From positions 18,581-82,580 of the forward strand of contig JAGZJZ010000028.1 of assembly GCA_018365455.1 (NCBI GenBank): a stretch of DNA of 64,000 nucleotides. The letters run 5' to 3'. The notes beneath the pieces were generated by a model, which did not search any database, was not told the origin of the DNA, and saw nothing but the letters and a program-made list of their open reading frames with translations. Origin of the DNA: Clostridiales bacterium. Lineage in GTDB: Bacteria; Bacillota; Clostridia; Lachnospirales; Lachnospiraceae. Positions 1 to 8,222 of this stretch are shown in pieces. The number at the start of each line of letters is the position of its first letter. The stretch's first letter is position 1. The position numbers and the translations under genes were made by a program.

Positions 1-30
1 CTGTACTATTGTCCTGCCCCAGCCCCACCA

Positions 31-1479
31 TCAAACATTCCTGGTAATCCGAACCTTACGTACCTTCCCCTTTATTGGTTTTTCCTGAAGTACTTCCAGA
101 ACCGCTTTTCCTTTCCCATTTAAAATCTCTACATAAGTCAAGCTGTCCCGTACATCAATAATTCCAATATCTTCCGCAGTTATTCCCTGGATATTGCAGA
201 TTGCTCCCACCACATCCACTGCACGCATTTTTGATTTCTTTCCGCCTCCAACAGACAGCCTTGTAATAGATTTATTCAAAGCAGCACCTTTTTTCGGTTT
301 CAGTACCACCTTTTTTTTAAGATATGCCCAAAATCTTTTCTCATCATCAGCAGTGCATTCCGGAAGTTCTGCTATGGACAATTTCTCCCCTGTATAGGTC
401 TCTACCATCTGTTTCATTTTCTGATCAGATTCACTGACCAGACTGATGGCGGTTCCTTCTTTTCCGTTTCTTCCGGTTCTGCCCACACGATGTACGTAGG
501 TCTCCCTTCCCGTAGGAAAATCATAATTGATTACATGGGTTATATTCTCAAAATCAACTCCTCTTGCCGCAACGTCCGTAGCAATAAGATAATGAAAACG
601 CCCTTCCCGGAATCCATCAATCATCCTCAACCGCTCTCTCTGCTCCAGTTCTCCATGTATCATTCCACAGGGAATCCTGTCCCTTCCCAATTTGTGGCAG
701 AGTACATTTACCATTTCCCGGGTTCCACAAAAGATCATGCAGTCTGCCGGGTTTTCTTTCTTCAATATCCGAAGCAGTGCCTGATATTTTTCTTCCTGAT
801 CCACTTCGTATACGGTCTGCCGGATGCCGGCAACGGTTTCTGTTTCTGATTCCAGGATTATGGATACAGCATTATTCATGTAACCTTCGATCAGCTGCTT
901 GACTCCTTCATCTAAGGTTGCAGAAAATAAAAGGATCTGTCTTCCCTGGGGAAGCATGGAAATAATCTCTTTTACCTCATCCAAAAATCCCATATCCAGC
1001 ATTAAGTCCGCCTCATCTATAACCAAATATTGAATCCGGTCCAGTTTTAAGGTTTCTCTGCGTACATGATCCATGACCCGCCCTGGCGTACCTGTAACAA
1101 TATGTGATTTTTGTTTTAACGTCTGTATTTGTTTATCAATGGGAAATCCACCGAAAACCGCCGGAACCTTCAATCGTTTTTTTCTGCCGATATGAAAGAT
1201 CTCCATTCCAACCTGTACCGCAAGTTCTCTGGTTGGCTCCAAAACCAGTGCCTGGGGTAAATTTTCCTCCCAGGTTACTTTCTGGCATAAAGGTATTGCA
1301 AATGCTGCTGTTTTGCCGGTTCCTGTCTGGGATTTTGCAACGATATCCTTTCCCTGTAATGCGATGGGAATTACTTCTTTTTGTATTTCTGTTGGTTTGA
1401 GATATCCAAGTCCGGTAAGTGCCTCCAGAATATCACCGGACAGATTATATTCTTCAAATAGATTGTTCTCTGTTATCAT
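31..1479 (-). CDS. DbpA/YxiN-like DEAD-box RNA helicase
   Basis: ATP-dependent RNA helicase, 482 aa. The RecA-like core shows motif I AKSQTGTGKT (residues 48-57), PTREL (82-86), TPGR (131-134), DEAD (155-158), SAT (186-188) and HRVGRTGR (330-337). After a basic linker, residues about 405-480 match the DbpA RNA-binding domain (an RRM-like fold that in DbpA/YxiN binds hairpin 92 of 23S rRNA), so a role in 50S subunit maturation is the likely job; that is family knowledge, not shown here. The gene is complete: its stop lies 31 bases from the window edge. The start has only a weak AAGG upstream. A 20-bp minisatellite sits directly upstream of the gene. Confidence 0.93.
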   Translation of the reverse strand: MITENNLFEEYNLSGDILEALTGLGYLKPTEIQKEVIPIALQGKDIVAKSQTGTGKTAAFAIPLCQKVTWEENLPQALVLEPTRELAVQVGMEIFHIGRKKRLKVPAVFGGFPIDKQIQTLKQKSHIVTGTPGRVMDHVRRETLKLDRIQYLVIDEADLMLDMGFLDEVKEIISMLPQGRQILLFSATLDEGVKQLIEGYMNNAVSIILESETETVAGIRQTVYEVDQEEKYQALLRILKKENPADCMIFCGTREMVNVLCHKLGRDRIPCGMIHGELEQRERLRMIDGFREGRFHYLIATDVAARGVDFENITHVINYDFPTGRETYVHRVGRTGRNGKEGTAISLVSESDQKMKQMVETYTGEKLSIAELPECTADDEKRFWAYLKKKVVLKPKKGAALNKSITRLSVGGGKKSKMRAVDVVGAICNIQGITAEDIGIIDVRDSLTYVEILNGKGKAVLEVLQEKPIKGKVRKVRITRNV

Positions 1480-1540
1480 TGGGTTTAACCTTATCTTTCA
1501 TTTTTTTATACTGCTCCTGTATTTCTCTACTGTTCGCAAT

Positions 1541-1780
1541 TCCTTGTAACTGCCGCAATTCTTTGTATCTACTTGCAACGTCTTGTATCTACTTGCATTT
1601 CCCTGTATCTACTTGCATTTCCCTGTATCTACTTGCATTTCCCTGTATCTACTTGCATTTCCCTGTATCTACTTGCATTTCCTTGTATCTCCTGGCAACT
1701 CCTTGTATCCACTGGCAACTTCTTTTATCTATTTGCAACTCCTTATATCTACTTGCACTTCCTTATATCTACTTGCATTT
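1541..1780. repeat. 20-bp tandem repeat (minisatellite), 12 units
   Basis: Twelve head-to-tail 20-bp units; the four at 1601-1680 are identical (ccctgtatctacttgcattt) and the outer ones drift. Further degenerate copies may lie at 1521-1540 and 1781-1800. Because 20 is not a multiple of 3, all three plus-strand frames stay open, which creates false ORFs. On the minus strand each unit carries AGGGAA next to ATG followed by a nine-codon frame. The array lies upstream of the helicase gene. Confidence 0.95.
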
Positions 1781-1829
1781 CCTTGCATTCCTTTCATCTG
1801 GCATTTCCATCCATATTTCTTCATTATCC

Positions 1830-1858
1830 TTGACACCCCTGAATCACCAATGTTATAC
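1830..1858 (+). promoter_or_regulatory. Sigma-A type promoter for the CD3324-type gene
   Basis: TTGACA (1830-1835), 17-bp spacer, TTATAC (1853-1858) with a TG just before it. Transcription would start near 1865, giving a leader of about 150 nt before the regulator at 2015. Confidence 0.7.
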
Positions 1859-1892
1859 TTGCTCTAAAAAGAATCAGGAGGATGAATAACTT

Positions 1893-1922
1893 ATGCTTAA
1901 TCCGATCGTTATGACTGCATAG
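1893..1922 (+). CDS. Putative 9-aa leader peptide
   Basis: A perfect AGGAGG (1876-1881) is followed 11 nt later by ATG and nine codons (MLNPIVMTA) ending in TAG at 1920-1922. The stop codon lies inside the left arm of the inverted repeat at 1919-1979, the arrangement expected if ribosomes on the leader affect folding of the downstream RNA. A second ATG at 1882 is too close to the Shine-Dalgarno. That this peptide is translated is an inference. Confidence 0.4.
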   Translation: MLNPIVMTA

Positions 1923-1979
1923 CAAAGGCTGATGCAGTGAATAAAATCACAAAATTTTCATTATAATAGCCTTTGCTAT
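1919..1979 (+). promoter_or_regulatory. 12-bp inverted repeat in the leader of the CD3324-type gene
   Basis: ATAGCAAAGGCT (1919-1930) and AGCCTTTGCTAT (1968-1979) are perfect reverse complements 37 nt apart. No T-run follows, so it is not an intrinsic terminator. It lies between the leader peptide and the ribosome-binding site at 2004, and may be a translational control element or a regulator's own operator. Confidence 0.6.
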
Positions 1980-2014
1980 TCCTATTTCATTATAAAATAA
2001 ATTAGGAGTGCATG

Positions 2015-2302
2015 ATGAGCTATATAAAAGCAACACATATCTTACCGCCGGAATTAGTGGAGCAAATCCAGGAGTATATCGACGGTGAATGTATATATAT
2101 TCCAAGAATGTCAGGCAATAAAAGAGCCTGGGGCGAAAAAACATATATCCGGGAAGAATTGGATTCAAGAAACCTGCAAATTTATCAAGATTTTCAATCC
2201 GGAACCCAGCAGGATGTTCTGGCACAGAAATATTTTCTTTCGCTGAAAAGTATTCAGCGGATCATCCGGCAATACCGTAAAAAATTACCGGATAACCAAT
2301 AA
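2015..2302 (+). CDS. CD3324-family HTH protein
   Basis: A 95-aa protein of the CD3324 family, small probable DNA-binding proteins common in clostridia. The conserved N-terminal block (ILPPELVEQIQEYIDGE, then IYIPR) and a C-terminal helix-turn-helix (roughly residues 62-90, with the SLKSIQRIIRQY recognition helix) are clear. Two adjacent ATGs exist (2012, 2015); the AGGAG at 2004-2008 is only 3 nt from the first and 6 nt from the second, so 2015 is chosen. Targets are unknown. It has its own promoter and leader and is followed by a terminator, so it is probably monocistronic. Confidence 0.8.
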   Translation: MSYIKATHILPPELVEQIQEYIDGECIYIPRMSGNKRAWGEKTYIREELDSRNLQIYQDFQSGTQQDVLAQKYFLSLKSIQRIIRQYRKKLPDNQ

Positions 2303-2319
2303 CTGTATTTTACAACATT

Positions 2320-2348
2320 GCGATGGGAATTTTTCCTGTCGCTTTTTT
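2320..2348 (+). terminator. Intrinsic terminator after the CD3324-type gene
   Basis: GCGAtgGGAA and TTCCtgTCGC form a stem with a T loop, followed by six T residues (2343-2348). It also lies just past the stop of the convergent MerR gene. Confidence 0.75.
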
Positions 2349-2360
2349 ATTTTGTTGTCA

Positions 2361-3077
2361 TCACTCATCAAATTGATTTTGCTCAACCTGTTTGCAAAGA
2401 TGATATAATGCAGATATGCTTCGCATCCGTGCTCTGTTCAATGCCGTGAGATAATGTTCTATACCAGCGACAATGGATGAAATACGATTATAATCATCAA
2501 ATTCAAATTTATAGATTTCTTTTCGCATTTGCTCAATTGTGTACTTTTCCTCCCGGGCAGCCATAGACAGCTTGAGGGCATGTATCATTAATATTTCATC
2601 AATATGCCGCTGGGTAAACATGCGATAATTATTTTCTATACACCGATTAGCCGATATCAGCCCAATTTTGTCCCAATATCTGATTGTAGAAGGCGCAATC
2701 CCCGTAGCTTTGCTCACATCATCTATTGAAAACTCCTTAGTTTGGTCATCATTTTGCTTCTGTAAAAATCTCTGTTTGATCTGTTCGCAGGTGCATTTAT
2801 CCTGCTGAATTACCGTCAGGGCTTTATTTACCTTCCAAAAAGCCTCATCAATCCGATCTGACATCACCAGTTTTAAAATTCCTGCGATCTCCGAAATATG
2901 AAATCCATGCAGCATTTCCCGAATACAGATAAAATATGCCAGATGGACCTCTGTATAAATTCTGTAACCATTTGGCGAACGAAGGACTTTCGGAATCATT
3001 CCCAGATCTTCATATTTTCTAAGTGTGGAAGTACTTACTTTCAATCTTCTCGCTATATCAGCAGGCCGCATTAACAT
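2361..3077 (-). CDS. MerR-family regulator with two winged-HTH domains
   Basis: A 238-aa regulator with two MerR-type DNA-binding segments: residues about 3-70 (ADIARRLKVSTSTLRKYEDLG) and about 115-185 (DDVSKATGIAPSTIRYWDKIG), the second followed by a helical tail. Typical MerR proteins have one such domain and an effector domain, so this is a tandem-wHTH variant. It is divergent from the UvrA-like gene with 143 bp between, the usual arrangement for a MerR controlling its neighbour. Start: ATG at 3077 is 11 nt from GGGAGG, slightly far; the in-frame ATG at 3071 would be further. The effector is unknown, probably a DNA-binding drug if the neighbour is a resistance UvrA. Confidence 0.85.
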   Translation of the reverse strand: MLMRPADIARRLKVSTSTLRKYEDLGMIPKVLRSPNGYRIYTEVHLAYFICIREMLHGFHISEIAGILKLVMSDRIDEAFWKVNKALTVIQQDKCTCEQIKQRFLQKQNDDQTKEFSIDDVSKATGIAPSTIRYWDKIGLISANRCIENNYRMFTQRHIDEILMIHALKLSMAAREEKYTIEQMRKEIYKFEFDDYNRISSIVAGIEHYLTALNRARMRSISALYHLCKQVEQNQFDE

Positions 3078-3122
3078 TTCTTCTCAGTCCTCCCTTTTTA
3101 AACATTCTAACATAGGTATAAG

Positions 3123-3206
3123 CTTCTTACAATCATTAACGTACTTATGACACAAATTCTTCCTTTATTGCTTTCATGTTGTATAATTAAGGTAAGAAGA
3201 TATAAT
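3123..3206 (+). promoter_or_regulatory. Divergent promoter/operator between MerR and UvrA-like genes
   Basis: CTTCTTAC (3123-3130) and GTAAGAAG (3192-3199) form an 8-bp inverted repeat. TATAAT boxes occur at 3182-3187 and 3201-3206; TTGTAT (3179-3184) is 16 bp from the latter. The right arm lies inside this candidate spacer, as MerR operators often do. The exact promoter is uncertain. Confidence 0.45.
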
Positions 3207-3220
3207 GATAGGAGAAATTT

Positions 3221-5671
3221 ATGCACAGTATCAAAATTGAAAACGCAAATGAAGGTAATCTGAAAAATGTTTCCCTGGAAATCCCCAAAAACAAGCTTGT
3301 GGTATTTACAGGTGTATCCGGTTCCGGGAAGTCTACTTTGCTCATTGATGTTCTATTTAATGAATGTCAGCGCCAGTACCTGGAAGCCCTGTCTCTGCAA
3401 GGTATACACAAACCCAAAGTAGATCGTATACGTGGCGTTTCACCCGCTATTGTGATTTCCCAGACAGATACAAATAAAAATCCCCGCTCAACCGTAGGTA
3501 CTGTTTCCAACATTTACACAGACTTAAGGATGATATATGAAAAGCTTGGGACCAGAACCTGCCCCCATTGCGGAAAAATAATTATGGCAGCAGACTGCAA
3601 AGAAGAAACAGAAAAAATAGGGAACGATTTCTATGTTTACATGTATTGCTGTGAATGCGGAAAACGTATGGAGAAAATTACCCGCACGCATTTTTCGTTT
3701 AACACAAAGGAGGGTGCCTGTCCGGTATGTGAGGGTCTGGGAAAAATTCATACCATCCGCAGAGCTCAGGCAGTAAATGAGCAGCTTTCTCTGGAAGATG
3801 GTGCGGTAACTTACTGGGAAAAAAAATATGGAGAATACCAAATTTCTGTACTATATGCCGCATTTAAACATTATGGTATCCCAGTTCCTGCAAATTCTCC
3901 TGTGCAACAGTTTAGTGAAATGCAAAAAGCAATTTTTTATGATGGTATAGACTGTGAGCTTGTAAAAAAAGCTTTTCCGGACCTTACCCCTCCTAAAACC
4001 GCAGCACTGGGTAAGTATGAAGGTGCCTTACCTATATTATGGCGCAGATTCACGGAAAAAAACGGAGATGTAAAGCAGTTCGCCCCCTATTTTACCACTA
4101 TAGAATGTCCCCAGTGCAAAGGAGAACGTCTTGCCGAATCGGGCAGAATCGTAACTGTAAATGGAGTACGGCTGCCACAACTGTCTCTTTTTTCATTAGA
4201 AGAACTGTTTCAGTGGATTCAGGAACTTGGAGATGTCGTTACCGGGCAGCAGGAAAGCTTTGTAGCGGCATATCTGCTGGATATCCGGACAAAACTCAGC
4301 CGATTTATCAATGTAGGACTTGGCTATCTGTCTCTTGACCGCCAGACTGTAACCCTATCAGGCGGCGAATTGCAGAGATTACGGCTTGCGGCAGTCCTGG
4401 ACTCCGATCTGTCCGGTGTAATTTATATTCTGGATGAACCAACCGTAGGCCTTCATCCCAAAGATACCGCCGGCCTGATGAAAATACTTCAAAAGTTGCG
4501 TGATCAGGATAATACCGTTCTGGTAATTGAACATGATGTGGATACGATGAAAAAGGCTGACTATATCATAGATATTGGTCCCGGCTCCGGTAAATATGGG
4601 GGCAGGGTTGTTGCAACAGGAACATTTGATGAAATAAAAAAACTGGAAAACTCAGTGACCGGAAGCTATCTTAAGAATCCCCCCGCTGGAAAAACATCTT
4701 TCAGAAAACCGGTGGTAGAAGCTATTCAGATCAGAGATGCTGATAAATACAATTTACAAAATATCAATGTGGATATTCCTTTGAAATGTCTGACCGCTAT
4801 TACCGGGCCTTCCGGATCGGGTAAATCGACTTTGATATTTGAGGTGCTTGCAAAGGGACTTTCTCACGATAAGACAAATCGGGTGTCAGGACTTGAGCAG
4901 TTTGATAGCCTGGTTAAAATTGACCAGGCGGCAATCACGAAGATGAAGCGTTCCAATGTGGCAACTTATTCCGAAGTATATTCGGAAATCAGAACGTTAT
5001 TTTCAAAAACAGATGCTGCAAAAAAAGCCGGATTCACTGCAAAACATTTCTCTTTTAACACACCCGGCGGCAGGTGTGAGAATTGTGAAGGACTGGGTTA
5101 TGTAGACAGCAATATGTTGTTTTTTTCTGATATTCAGGTGGTATGCCCTGTCTGCAATGGGAATCAGTTCCATTACGATGTACTAAATGTTAAATACAAA
5201 GGCCTGTCCATAAAAGATGTTTTGAATCTCTCTGTGGAAGAAGCCGCCAATTTCTTTTTAGATCATACCAAGATCACAAAAATCCTGAACCTGCTGCTGG
5301 ATGTGGGTCTTGGATATCTGGAGCTTGGACAAACCCTGACCACCTTATCCGGCGGAGAAGGGCAGCGTCTTAAGCTCGCAAAGGAACTGATCGGAAGCAG
5401 CGCAGGCAAGCATAATCTTTATCTGCTGGATGAACCTACAACCGGTTTGCATCCAAAAGACGTGGAACATTTTCTCGTTCTGCTGAATCGTATGGTGGAC
5501 GCAGGAAATACCGTGGTAGTGGTAGAACATAATACCCAGATTATCAGAAACTGCGATTGGGTCATTGACCTTGGACCGGAGGGTGGGACAAAGGGAGGTA
5601 AAATAATATTTACCGGGACACCGATAGATTTGAAAGAGAAAAGTGAGAGTATGATGGGGAAATATTTGTAG
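3221..5671 (+). CDS. Short UvrA-like ABC protein (excinuclease subunit A family)
   Basis: 816 aa with two ABC ATPase halves of the UvrA type: Walker A GVSGSGKST (31-39), signature LSGGELQRL (near 380), LDEPT (near 403), then GPSGSGKST (near 527), LSGGEGQRL (near 710) and DEPTTGLHP (near 738). Zinc-finger cysteines are present (CPHC 114-117, CPVC near 167, and CENC near 620). It is more than 100 aa shorter than housekeeping UvrA (about 940 aa); the usual UvrB-binding region is reduced to a short Cys-rich stretch. Such UvrA2-like proteins are linked to resistance against DNA-intercalating drugs, and the divergent MerR fits drug-induced expression. Start ATG follows AGGAG with good spacing. Confidence 0.88.
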   Translation: MHSIKIENANEGNLKNVSLEIPKNKLVVFTGVSGSGKSTLLIDVLFNECQRQYLEALSLQGIHKPKVDRIRGVSPAIVISQTDTNKNPRSTVGTVSNIYTDLRMIYEKLGTRTCPHCGKIIMAADCKEETEKIGNDFYVYMYCCECGKRMEKITRTHFSFNTKEGACPVCEGLGKIHTIRRAQAVNEQLSLEDGAVTYWEKKYGEYQISVLYAAFKHYGIPVPANSPVQQFSEMQKAIFYDGIDCELVKKAFPDLTPPKTAALGKYEGALPILWRRFTEKNGDVKQFAPYFTTIECPQCKGERLAESGRIVTVNGVRLPQLSLFSLEELFQWIQELGDVVTGQQESFVAAYLLDIRTKLSRFINVGLGYLSLDRQTVTLSGGELQRLRLAAVLDSDLSGVIYILDEPTVGLHPKDTAGLMKILQKLRDQDNTVLVIEHDVDTMKKADYIIDIGPGSGKYGGRVVATGTFDEIKKLENSVTGSYLKNPPAGKTSFRKPVVEAIQIRDADKYNLQNINVDIPLKCLTAITGPSGSGKSTLIFEVLAKGLSHDKTNRVSGLEQFDSLVKIDQAAITKMKRSNVATYSEVYSEIRTLFSKTDAAKKAGFTAKHFSFNTPGGRCENCEGLGYVDSNMLFFSDIQVVCPVCNGNQFHYDVLNVKYKGLSIKDVLNLSVEEAANFFLDHTKITKILNLLLDVGLGYLELGQTLTTLSGGEGQRLKLAKELIGSSAGKHNLYLLDEPTTGLHPKDVEHFLVLLNRMVDAGNTVVVVEHNTQIIRNCDWVIDLGPEGGTKGGKIIFTGTPIDLKEKSESMMGKYL

Positions 5672-5937
5672 ACTGTTTAGGCAGTTTTAGAATATGATTT
5701 AGGGTTTTGCTGAGGAAGGGACGCTTTGCAGATGGCGTTAGTGTGCAGAAAGATGAGCGTGTGAAACTGGCATGGACACCGTCAGCTGGCCGCAGAACTG
5801 GTTTTCTCGTCATGGCGAGACCCCCGGGCTGTGGCTGGCTGTTTTAATTGGATACAGACCAATCCCGTTCTCAAGATCAGTTGCTTTAAGCCAATCGCGT
5901 TCAGCATGCCACACACCCCATAGTCAGAGCTGCATGA
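5672..5937. other. Intergenic region between convergent genes, no gene seen
   Basis: 266 bp richer in G+C than most spacers here. A plus-strand open frame at 5772-5972 has no ribosome-binding site or recognisable family and overlaps the carboxypeptidase gene. No convincing terminator hairpin was found. Confidence 0.4.
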
Positions 5938-6963
5938 TTATATTTTTTCCTCAAGATATTCCTCAAATGTAAGATCGTGCTTTTCAATATAAGCAGCCAC
6001 TTCCTTACCTACATAACGATAATGCCAGGACTCATAATCAATCCCGGTAATATCTGTTTTGTCTTTTGGATAGCGGAGAATAAAGCCGTATTTATAGCAG
6101 TTTTCCTGAAGCCATTGGGTTTCGGGCGTACTTTCCTGGCTGTCATCCAGAAGTTGATTGCTAAGCGCCACGATGTCCACCGCCAGACCTGTTTCATGTT
6201 CGCTGTAACCTGCCGGCATAACCGTTCTGGTAGCCTGTTCATAGGCTTCCTCTTCAGTCATTCCATTATTAGTCAGTTTCTTAATATCCTGGTCCAGAAT
6301 TTCCTGCTGGCGCTGGGAACTGCGGTATGCAGAAGCAATGCAAAAACGAAGTCCCTCACTGGTTCCGTCCTCCAGCATATTTTGCAGATCTTCACTGATG
6401 ATTTCTGCAACCACCTTGTCGCTGTTGTCCAGTGTCTTCATTTTGATATTATAGTCCTTGCTCAAGGGATGATCTTTGTTCACCAGTACAAGAAGATCCG
6501 ATTGTTCACTGTTCATCTTTTCTGTTTTCTTTTTATCTGACTTTTTTTCTGACTTTTTATCTGCTTTTATAACATTCTTGTCATATGCTTTGTTAACTGC
6601 TTTATCATCTGTTTTGTCATCTGCTTTATCATACTCTTCATCATCTGTCATATCTCTGCTCTCAACAGGCAGATTTTGCAGCCGCTTGTATTTTTGATTT
6701 GTGCTGTGGGATATCTCATTCTTTTGAGCCCGGTTCTCCTGCTCAAACTCAACATACAGCGAATCTGACGTTTTCACGCTTACTTGTTTCATACCTACCG
6801 GACTTAAACCCTTTGCCATTTCATTCCTGGGAATGCTGTCATTACTTTTAAATCCAACTACTCCGGTCATAAGCGCCAATGACAGAGCCGATACCCCTAA
6901 TACTTTTTGTACCAGCCGTTTTCCCCTAAAATGGAGGATCGGCTTTTTCTTTTGTTTCCTCAT
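5938..6963 (-). CDS. VanY-type D-alanyl-D-alanine carboxypeptidase, membrane-anchored
   Basis: 341-aa peptidoglycan carboxypeptidase (M15B). The zinc-binding motif SEHETGLAVDIV (254-265; His256, Asp263) and ESWHYRYVG (311-319; His314, catalytic Glu311) are intact, as is SAYRSS (211-216). A basic N terminus and hydrophobic segment at about 20-38 serve as signal anchor, placing the enzyme outside the cell, where this family trims the terminal D-Ala of stem peptides. Residues about 105-150 form a charged Asp/Lys linker with short repeats that presumably spans the wall. There is no vanRS or other van gene nearby, so a wall-remodelling role is more likely than glycopeptide resistance. Confidence 0.92.
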   Translation of the reverse strand: MRKQKKKPILHFRGKRLVQKVLGVSALSLALMTGVVGFKSNDSIPRNEMAKGLSPVGMKQVSVKTSDSLYVEFEQENRAQKNEISHSTNQKYKRLQNLPVESRDMTDDEEYDKADDKTDDKAVNKAYDKNVIKADKKSEKKSDKKKTEKMNSEQSDLLVLVNKDHPLSKDYNIKMKTLDNSDKVVAEIISEDLQNMLEDGTSEGLRFCIASAYRSSQRQQEILDQDIKKLTNNGMTEEEAYEQATRTVMPAGYSEHETGLAVDIVALSNQLLDDSQESTPETQWLQENCYKYGFILRYPKDKTDITGIDYESWHYRYVGKEVAAYIEKHDLTFEEYLEEKI

Positions 6964-7018
6964 CGTAAATATAATCTCCTGTAAATTCTGACAGACTGCG
7001 TGCCGTCAGATCAAACCG

Positions 7019-7390
7019 CTATTCATAGCTGCACAATTCAACCAGGTTCCCATCCGGATCCCTCAGGTAAACAGATTTCATTTCCCCTGAAACTCCATGA
7101 CGCAGGACAACGCCCAGCTCAATTTCCAACCCCTGTTCCAATAATTTATCCTTACACTGCTCAATTGGAATACAAATCTCAAAACATAAGTCTGCGCTTC
7201 CCGCTGTCACATTCTGAGCCTTGGGTTCCAATTCAAAACCTTTCCTATGTACATTAATCTTAAAATCTCCCGAAAATAATTCCCAGCGTCCGTTTGCTTC
7301 CCTGCAGTCAAATCCTAGCGCCCGGTAAAATGCAGTGCAGGCATCAATATCCGCTGTAGTAATAACGATATGGTCTATTTTTTTTATCAT
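7019..7390 (-). CDS. VOC-family (glyoxalase/dioxygenase-like) protein
   Basis: 123 aa, one vicinal-oxygen-chelate module pair: IDHIVITTADIDACTAFY at the N terminus (residues 4-21) and the closing YLRDPDGNLVEL near the C terminus, typical of VOC proteins. Metal ligand candidates are His7 and a C-terminal Glu. The substrate cannot be told from sequence; close relatives are often annotated as virulence or bleomycin-resistance-like proteins without evidence. It follows tandem stem-loop leader elements at 7391-7544 and starts at ATG with GGGG about 7 nt upstream. The carboxypeptidase gene lies 55 bp downstream, so the two may be cotranscribed. Confidence 0.85.
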   Translation of the reverse strand: MIKKIDHIVITTADIDACTAFYRALGFDCREANGRWELFSGDFKINVHRKGFELEPKAQNVTAGSADLCFEICIPIEQCKDKLLEQGLEIELGVVLRHGVSGEMKSVYLRDPDGNLVELCSYE

Positions 7391-7544
7391 ACTTATACCC
7401 CTGCATACCGCTGACTGGTCTGCGGTACTGCTTCAATAGAAAGTATGTAACGCTTTTTGTTCCATACTTATACCCCTGTATACCGCTGACTGGTCTGCGG
7501 TACTGCTCCAATAGAAAGTATGGAACAAAAAGCGTTACATACTT
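7388..7544 (-). repeat. Tandem pair of stem-loop leader elements with inverted loop
   Basis: Two direct copies of a 60-bp unit (7388-7447 and 7463-7522, two mismatches, offset 75 bp). Each has a hairpin TACCGC...GCGGTA (7406-7427; 7481-7502) next to a CAGGGGTATAAGTATG ribosome-binding site and start, plus a second hairpin. The second hairpins, 7441-7469 and 7516-7544, share the arms AAGTATG/CATACTT, but their 15-nt loops are reverse complements of each other, so the two 29-bp segments are exact inverted copies. The first copy's RBS would start a 10-codon peptide ending before the VOC gene. Related elements occur at 15721 and 41851. Confidence 0.85.
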
Positions 7545-7724
7545 TATCCTCATGTTCTTAATCCAAAATAAAAATCAATGTCAGTTCTTCTTACCATAGT
7601 ATAACGCATTTATATTTATCAAACAACATGTAATTTTATAATTTACCTTACCGATCAATTATAATATTTCTCCATTTATCCTTAATTTCTCCATTTATGC
7701 AGAACGTCCATCCCGAAAAAATCA
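7545..7724. other. AT-rich intergenic region
   Basis: No gene is visible. It contains a short direct repeat (ctccatttat near 7670 and 7690) and should hold the promoter for the leader elements and VOC gene on the minus strand, but no -35/-10 pair stands out. Confidence 0.35.
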
Positions 7725-8210
7725 TCAATACCCCCGCACCCCCAGTATATGCAAATACCTTACCTGATCATAGACATAACTGTCCAGGGGTCTTAAGTAT
7801 GCGTCAAACGTATGTGCCGCCACAAAAATATTCTGGTCTGTCACTTTTACAATGACAGGACTGTGATAAAAGAAACCGTCGGATGTTCCCAGCTGTAAGA
7901 TGTCTCCCGGCACTGCCTCATCTGCTTTCACTTCTTCTGCATAAGGTCCCACCCCTTTATTTTTTGTGAGAAAATTATAGAGATATTGTACACCTGTCCA
8001 GGAAGGGGTACGGTTGCTGCTGCTGTAATAATACCATCCATATAATTTTGTGGGATTCATGACCTGGCTGCCTGCATAAATGCATTGGGACGCAAAGTTT
8101 GTACAATCTCCTCCCAACTTCTCAAAATCCAGGTAGGCAGGATTTCTCCCAAAAGCCCACTTTTTTGCATAGTCTAAAACTTTATTTCTCTGATATTCTA
8201 ACTCTCTCAT
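7725..8210 (-). CDS. Amidase-domain protein (Amidase_6-like)
   Basis: 161 aa from the chosen start. It matches the papain-like putative amidase domain seen in Firmicutes: GDCTNFASQC with catalytic Cys36, GDILQL, and FYHSPVIV with His116. Such domains are thought to act on wall or peptide amides. No signal peptide or membrane segment is visible, unusual for a wall enzyme, so the substrate and site of action are open. Start choice: GTG 8222 and ATG 8219 sit on top of the AGGTG, whereas ATG at 8210 lies 9 nt downstream of it and gives MRELEYQRNK. Confidence 0.8.
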   Translation of the reverse strand: MRELEYQRNKVLDYAKKWAFGRNPAYLDFEKLGGDCTNFASQCIYAGSQVMNPTKLYGWYYYSSSNRTPSWTGVQYLYNFLTKNKGVGPYAEEVKADEAVPGDILQLGTSDGFFYHSPVIVKVTDQNIFVAAHTFDAYLRPLDSYVYDQVRYLHILGVRGY

Positions 8211-8222
8211 AATTGGCATCAC

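Noticed and set aside
1541..1780. Possible CRISPR array
   Set aside because: Units are directly adjacent with no unique spacers, and there are no cas genes.
1419..1889. Three overlapping plus-strand open frames rich in Leu/Cys/Tyr
   Set aside because: They are a product of the 20-bp repeat, which has no plus-strand stop in any frame; no RBS or family resemblance.
5772..5972. 66-aa plus-strand frame between the UvrA-like and VanY-type genes
   Set aside because: No RBS, no recognisable motif, and it overlaps the carboxypeptidase gene on the other strand.
7344..7553. 69-aa minus-strand frame across the tandem leader elements
   Set aside because: It is a translation of the repeated stem-loops and overlaps the start of the VOC gene; no RBS before its ATG.
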